Below are positions 61,043 to 64,000 of a stretch of 64,000 bases of DNA, piece after piece (position 1 is the stretch's first letter; every line of letters begins with the position of its first letter). The stretch is from the NCBI RefSeq assembly GCF_002950945.1, contig NZ_CP012673.1:4587001-4651000 (forward strand), read 5' to 3'. Position numbers and translations under genes: made by a program. The stretch comes from Sorangium cellulosum (GTDB lineage: Bacteria > Myxococcota_A > Polyangia > Polyangiales > Polyangiaceae). The notes under the pieces were generated by a model. The model was not told the origin of the DNA. It saw only the letters and a program-made list of their open reading frames with translations, and searched no databases.

Positions 61043-61680
61043 TCAGCCGGCGAGGATCAGCGCGACGAGGAAGGTCACGTACATCACCAGCAGCGCGTCC
61101 TCGGCGCGGCCGAGGACGCGCTCGGTCCTCATCGCGACGGCCGCGGACGCCGTCAGCGCGCCGAGGGCGATGAGGTCGACGGCCATGGTGCCGGGCGAGC
61201 CCGCGAGCGGCCGCGCCAGCGCGGCGCCGCCGAGGATGATGAGCACGTTGAAGATGTTCGAGCCGACCACGTTGCCGACCGCGATGGCCGAGTGCCCGCG
61301 CAAGGCCGCGATGACGCTGGTCGCGAGCTCCGGGAGCGAGGTGCCGACCGCGACGATGGTGAGCCCCACCAGCCGCTCGCTCATGCCCACGCCGAGCGCC
61401 ACGCCCACCGCGCCGTCGACGAACACCTTGCCGCCGAGGACCAGGAGGCCGAGGCCCACCACCGTGATCAGCGCGAGGCGCGGCTTGCCGCGCCCGCCCG
61501 GGGCGCCGGCGCGCTCGGCGTCGACGGGGCCGAGGTGCCGTACGCAACCACGGTGAGTCCCACGACGAGCGGCCGCAGGCCGAACGCCAGGGCCAGGCCC
61601 GCCGAGCCCTTGACCAGCCACTCTGCGCCGAAATAGAGGAATAGCCCGCCCAGGAGGAGCTGCGCCACGTCGAGGAGCAC
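61043..61680 (-). pseudogene. Na+/Ca2+ exchanger family gene with internal deletion
   Basis: CaCA-family exchangers have two inverted repeats. The first half begins here (LYFGAEWLVKGSAGLALAFG, then VVGLTVVAYGTSAP) but breaks off exactly before the Glu of GTSAPE. The sequence then continues in another frame with LALITVVGLGLLVLGGKVF and the complete second repeat (VAVGTSLPELATSVIAAL, then GNVVGSNIFNVLIILGG). The missing middle should hold the first GNVVGSN motif and roughly 100 residues. Total length is about 210 codons instead of the usual 320-360, in two frames. A deletion with frameshift is the simplest explanation. The GTG at 61680 is the likely original start. Confidence 0.82.
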
Positions 61681-61758
61681 GGCCGCACCGTAGCCGCGAG
61701 CGCCACGGGCGGCGCGCACATTTCGACCCTGCGCCGTGGATCTCTCAGTGCTCCCGGT

Positions 61759-62121
61759 TCACTGGTCCTCCGCACGCCCGGGCCCGCCGCGCGGGCGCTG
61801 CGCCGAAGGCCCGTACTCGTCGATCAGCGTGCCGGGCGCCCGCACGCCGCTGCGGTACGCCGCCCGCGCCAGGATGTGCGCGCCCACGGGGGCGGTCACG
61901 CCCACGAAGAACAGCGCCAGCGCCGCCTTGGTCACGCTCGTCAGATCCTTGAAGTGCAGCGCGACCGCGGCGAGCAGGAACGCGAGCCCCAGCGTGGCAG
62001 CCTTCGTCGGCGCATGGATGCGCGCATAGAAATCCGGGAGGCGCAGGATGCCGAGCGACGCCACGAACATGAAGAACGTCCCCACCAGGGCGGCGGCGAC
62101 TTCGAGCACGCTAGCGAGCAA
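61759..62121 (-). CDS. mrpG: Mrp-type Na+/H+ antiporter subunit G
   Basis: The product has 120 residues with three transmembrane helices. VGTFFMFVASLGILRLPDFYARIHAPTKAATLG is the MrpG/MnhG signature (given here in part: LRLPDFYARIHAPTKAATLG). It is a small subunit of the multisubunit Na+(K+)/H+ antiporter. The TTG at 62121 has GGAGGG five bases upstream and overlaps the end of mrpF; a GTG at 62109 is an alternative. It is the last gene of the mrp set; the broken exchanger gene follows. Confidence 0.9.
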   Translation of the reverse strand: MLASVLEVAAALVGTFFMFVASLGILRLPDFYARIHAPTKAATLGLAFLLAAVALHFKDLTSVTKAALALFFVGVTAPVGAHILARAAYRSGVRAPGTLIDEYGPSAQRPRGGPGRAEDQ

Positions 62122-62392
62122 AGGAGCCCTCCAGGTAGGCGGCCAGCGAGATGGTGCCGATGAACCCGAACAGCGCGGCCACCAGCACCACCTCCATGAA
62201 CGCGTCCGTCTCGAGCAAGATGGATGCCTGGAGCGCCACGCCGACGACGTTCATCAACAGGCAATCGAACGCGAGCAACCGATCGAAGTGCGTCGGCCCG
62301 CGCGCGATGCGGATCGTGCAGAGCGCGACGCCGGCGCCGAGCACGAAGAGCGAGGCGAAGAGGACGGCGGATCGGGGATCGACGCTTCCCAT
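62111..62392 (-). CDS. mrpF: Mrp-type Na+/H+ antiporter subunit F
   Basis: The product has 93 residues and three transmembrane helices. The central GPTHFDRLLAFDCLLMNVVG with conserved Asp and Arg is the MrpF signature (GPT.aDRv.A.D). It sits in the antiporter complex beside MrpE and MrpG. The ATG at 62392 has GGAGGAA just upstream and lies one base after the mrpE stop. The last residues (LEGSFAR) overlap mrpG. Confidence 0.92.
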   Translation of the reverse strand: MGSVDPRSAVLFASLFVLGAGVALCTIRIARGPTHFDRLLAFDCLLMNVVGVALQASILLETDAFMEVVLVAALFGFIGTISLAAYLEGSFAR

Positions 62393-62393
62393 A

Positions 62394-62891
62394 TCATTCC
62401 TCCGACGACGGCGGCAGCCCGCGCCCCGCGGCGCGCTGGATCAGGTGGACGAAGCGGCGCAGCCGGCTCCCCAGCACCGCGGGATCGCGCGTGTAGAGCG
62501 AGTGGATGTAGAGCGCCCGCTCCTCGGGGCCCACGTCGATCGTGAGCGTGCCCGGCGTCAGCGAGATGAGGCAGGCGAGGAGGATCATCTCGGTGGGGCT
62601 CAGGTTGCGCACGTCGAGGCGGACGAACGCCGGATGGAACACGGGCCGCGGACGGACGGTATCGCGCGCGAGGGTGAGGCTCGAGACGACGAGCTCCCGG
62701 ACGAAGCAGCAGGCGAGGGCGAGCACGCCGGCTGCAGCGCGCGAGTAGAGGCTCCGGCCGAGCGCGCGCTCGGTGAGCGCGACCGCGCCGAAGCCGACGA
62801 GGGAGCCCTCGACCAGGCGCCCCAGAGAGAGCTCCGCATGGAGCAGCATCCAGACGATGGCGAGGAGCAGGTTCAACGCGAGGTGGCTCAT
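62394..62891 (-). CDS. mrpE: Mrp-type Na+/H+ antiporter subunit E
   Basis: The product has 165 residues. Two or three N-terminal helices (LALNLLLAIVWMLLHAELSL) are followed by the conserved LTPGTLTIDVGPEERALYIHSL region of MrpE/MnhE. The subunit helps assemble the antiporter. It is seven bases after mrpD and one base before mrpF, so the four genes form one operon. Confidence 0.92.
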   Translation of the reverse strand: MSHLALNLLLAIVWMLLHAELSLGRLVEGSLVGFGAVALTERALGRSLYSRAAAGVLALACCFVRELVVSSLTLARDTVRPRPVFHPAFVRLDVRNLSPTEMILLACLISLTPGTLTIDVGPEERALYIHSLYTRDPAVLGSRLRRFVHLIQRAAGRGLPPSSEE

Positions 62892-62898
62892 CGGTTCA

Positions 62899-64000
62899 TC
62901 ATCGCTGCCCGAGGACCGCGTCCACGTACGGAGTCACCTCCAGGAGCGTCGCCGCCGTCCGCTCGAGGTGCGCGAAGATCGGCGCCACCGCGACGCCCAG
63001 GAGCACGGTCAACGCGCCGAGGCCGAGCGTCGCGCTCACCATGCCGCGGTCGCGGCCGACCCGGGGCATACGCTGGCCGATGGGCTCTCCCCAGAAGACA
63101 GCGCTCCATATCTTGAGCATCGACGCGAGCGTGAGCAGCCCGACGACGAGCGATACCGTGGTGACGAGGAAGGCTCCGGCCCGGAAGCCGGCGACGACGA
63201 GGAGCAGCTTCCCCCAGAAACCGCTGAGCGGGGGCAGCCCGGCCAGCGACATGGCAGGGACGAAGAAGCCCGCGGCCACGAAGGGGTGCGTGCGCGCGAG
63301 CCCGCGGACGTGGAAGAGCTTCCCCGACCTGCCGATGCGCTCCGCGATTCCACCCGCGAAGATGAGCGCTGTCTTCGCGACCATGTTGTGGATCGTGTGG
63401 AAGAGCCCCGCTGCCACCGCGAGCGGCGTGAACAGCGCGAGGCCGAAGATCATGTAGCCGACCTGGCTCACGATGTGGAACGACAGGACGCCGCGTATCG
63501 TGCTTCGCCCGAGCGCCCCCACGACGCCGATGATCATCGTGGCCGCGGCGATCACGAGGAGCGCCGGGCGGAGCCCGCCGGGTCCGGCCGCGCAGAGGAG
63601 CGGGACGGAGCGGAACAGCGTGTAGACTCCAACCTTGGTGAGGAGCCCGGCGAAGAGACCGTTGACCACGACGGACGCCTCCGGGTACGCGTCGGGCAGC
63701 CAGAAAAAGACCGGCGCCAGGGCCGCCTTGACCATGAAGACGACGATCACCAGCGCCTCCGCGCCCCAGAAGGCGACAGGCAGGTCCCCCTCGCGGACGC
63801 GCACGGCGAGCTCGGCCATGTTCACGGTGCCCGCCGTGCCGTAGACCGCGCCCACGCCGCCGAGGAGCAGCGCGCTGGCGACGAGGTTCATCACCACGTA
63901 CGCGAGCGTGTGCTGGAACCCCGCGGCCCGGGTGCCGAGCGCGAGGAGCGCGAAGGACGACAGGAGCATGAGCTCGAAGAACACGAACAGGTTGAAGAGA
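62899..64000 (-). CDS. mrpD: Mrp-type Na+/H+ antiporter subunit D, N-terminus outside window
   Basis: At least 366 codons are in the window; the coding frame runs through base 64000 (reading LFNLFVFFELMLLSSF at its edge), so the start is beyond it. MrpD is homologous to the proton-pumping NuoM/NuoN subunits of complex I. Visible features are many transmembrane helices, VFMVKAALAPVFFWLPDAYPEAS with the conserved Lys and Pro, LFHTIHNMVAKTALIFAGG, and LAGLPPLSGFWGKLLL. Together with mrpE, F and G it would exchange Na+ or K+ for protons. MrpA, B and C should lie beyond the right edge. Confidence 0.93.
   Translation of the reverse strand, partial: LFNLFVFFELMLLSSFALLALGTRAAGFQHTLAYVVMNLVASALLLGGVGAVYGTAGTVNMAELAVRVREGDLPVAFWGAEALVIVVFMVKAALAPVFFWLPDAYPEASVVVNGLFAGLLTKVGVYTLFRSVPLLCAAGPGGLRPALLVIAAATMIIGVVGALGRSTIRGVLSFHIVSQVGYMIFGLALFTPLAVAAGLFHTIHNMVAKTALIFAGGIAERIGRSGKLFHVRGLARTHPFVAAGFFVPAMSLAGLPPLSGFWGKLLLVVAGFRAGAFLVTTVSLVVGLLTLASMLKIWSAVFWGEPIGQRMPRVGRDRGMVSATLGLGALTVLLGVAVAPIFAHLERTAATLLEVTPYVDAVLGQR

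Overview
Organism. The window is very GC-rich on both strands and has the gene repertoire of a myxobacterium, most likely of the Sorangium/Polyangium group. The signs are four large Hanks-type Ser/Thr kinases with low-complexity tails, several unassigned secreted or lipoproteins (Gly-, Pro- or Cys-rich), a TolQ/TolR-type motor cluster, a mevalonate-pathway gene and a classical menaquinone pathway. The assignment is inferred from gene content; no rRNA or tRNA gene was seen.

Layout. 1-2.8 kb: 3' end of an ExbB/TolQ-type gene, two ExbD/TolR-type genes and an unknown membrane-anchored protein. 2.9-6.2 kb (minus): HD phosphohydrolase, exported protein and glycerate kinase, joined by 4-base start/stop overlaps. 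6.2-7.2 kb: gene-poor, purine-skewed DNA with a perfect palindrome. 7.2-16 kb: a possible helicase-associated protein, a Ser/Thr kinase, a clear MutH homologue and a 1160-residue kinase, followed by a nine-copy 17-bp tandem repeat. 16-23 kb: kynureninase-like enzyme, cytochrome c/FTR1 iron permease fusion, metallophosphoesterase, GTP-dependent PEP carboxykinase and a GbsR/MarR-type regulator. 23.3-32 kb (plus): compact isoprenoid-quinone operon of polyprenyl diphosphate synthase, class II HMG-CoA reductase, ubiE/menG, menD, menA, menC and menE. It ends at a 123-nt nested palindrome shared with a convergent hotdog thioesterase that could supply the DHNA-CoA hydrolase step. 32.8-51 kb: lipoproteins, an acyltransferase, a LNS2/HAD-type lipoprotein, two kinases, a TPR protein, type II NADH dehydrogenase, a receiver protein, an aminotransferase and a GT-C-type membrane protein. 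51.1-51.9 kb: no confident protein gene, but a run of hairpins ending in a strong intrinsic terminator, a candidate structured RNA. 51.9-59.5 kb: lipoprotein, isoaspartyl peptidase, PEGA/TPR surface protein, aroA, and a two-gene unit coding for a beta-rich exported protein and a secreted protein of about 16 tandem knottin-like units. 59.5-61.7 kb: apparent gene graveyard with 44-bp tandem repeats, a groEL fragment, a truncated sensor and a Na+/Ca2+ exchanger with its middle deleted. 61.7-64 kb (minus): mrpD-E-F-G of a multisubunit Na+/H+ antiporter, mrpD running off the edge.

How the genes work together. The strongest functional unit is the quinone operon: HMG-CoA reductase feeds the mevalonate route, the prenyl synthase builds the side chain, and MenD/C/E/A/UbiE build, prenylate and methylate the ring. 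menF, menB and menH are not in the window. The type II NADH dehydrogenase at 41.5-42.9 kb would use that quinone. The most unusual items are the tandem knottin protein, MutH outside its usual bacterial group, the nested palindrome at 32.0-32.2 kb and the candidate RNA at 51.7 kb.
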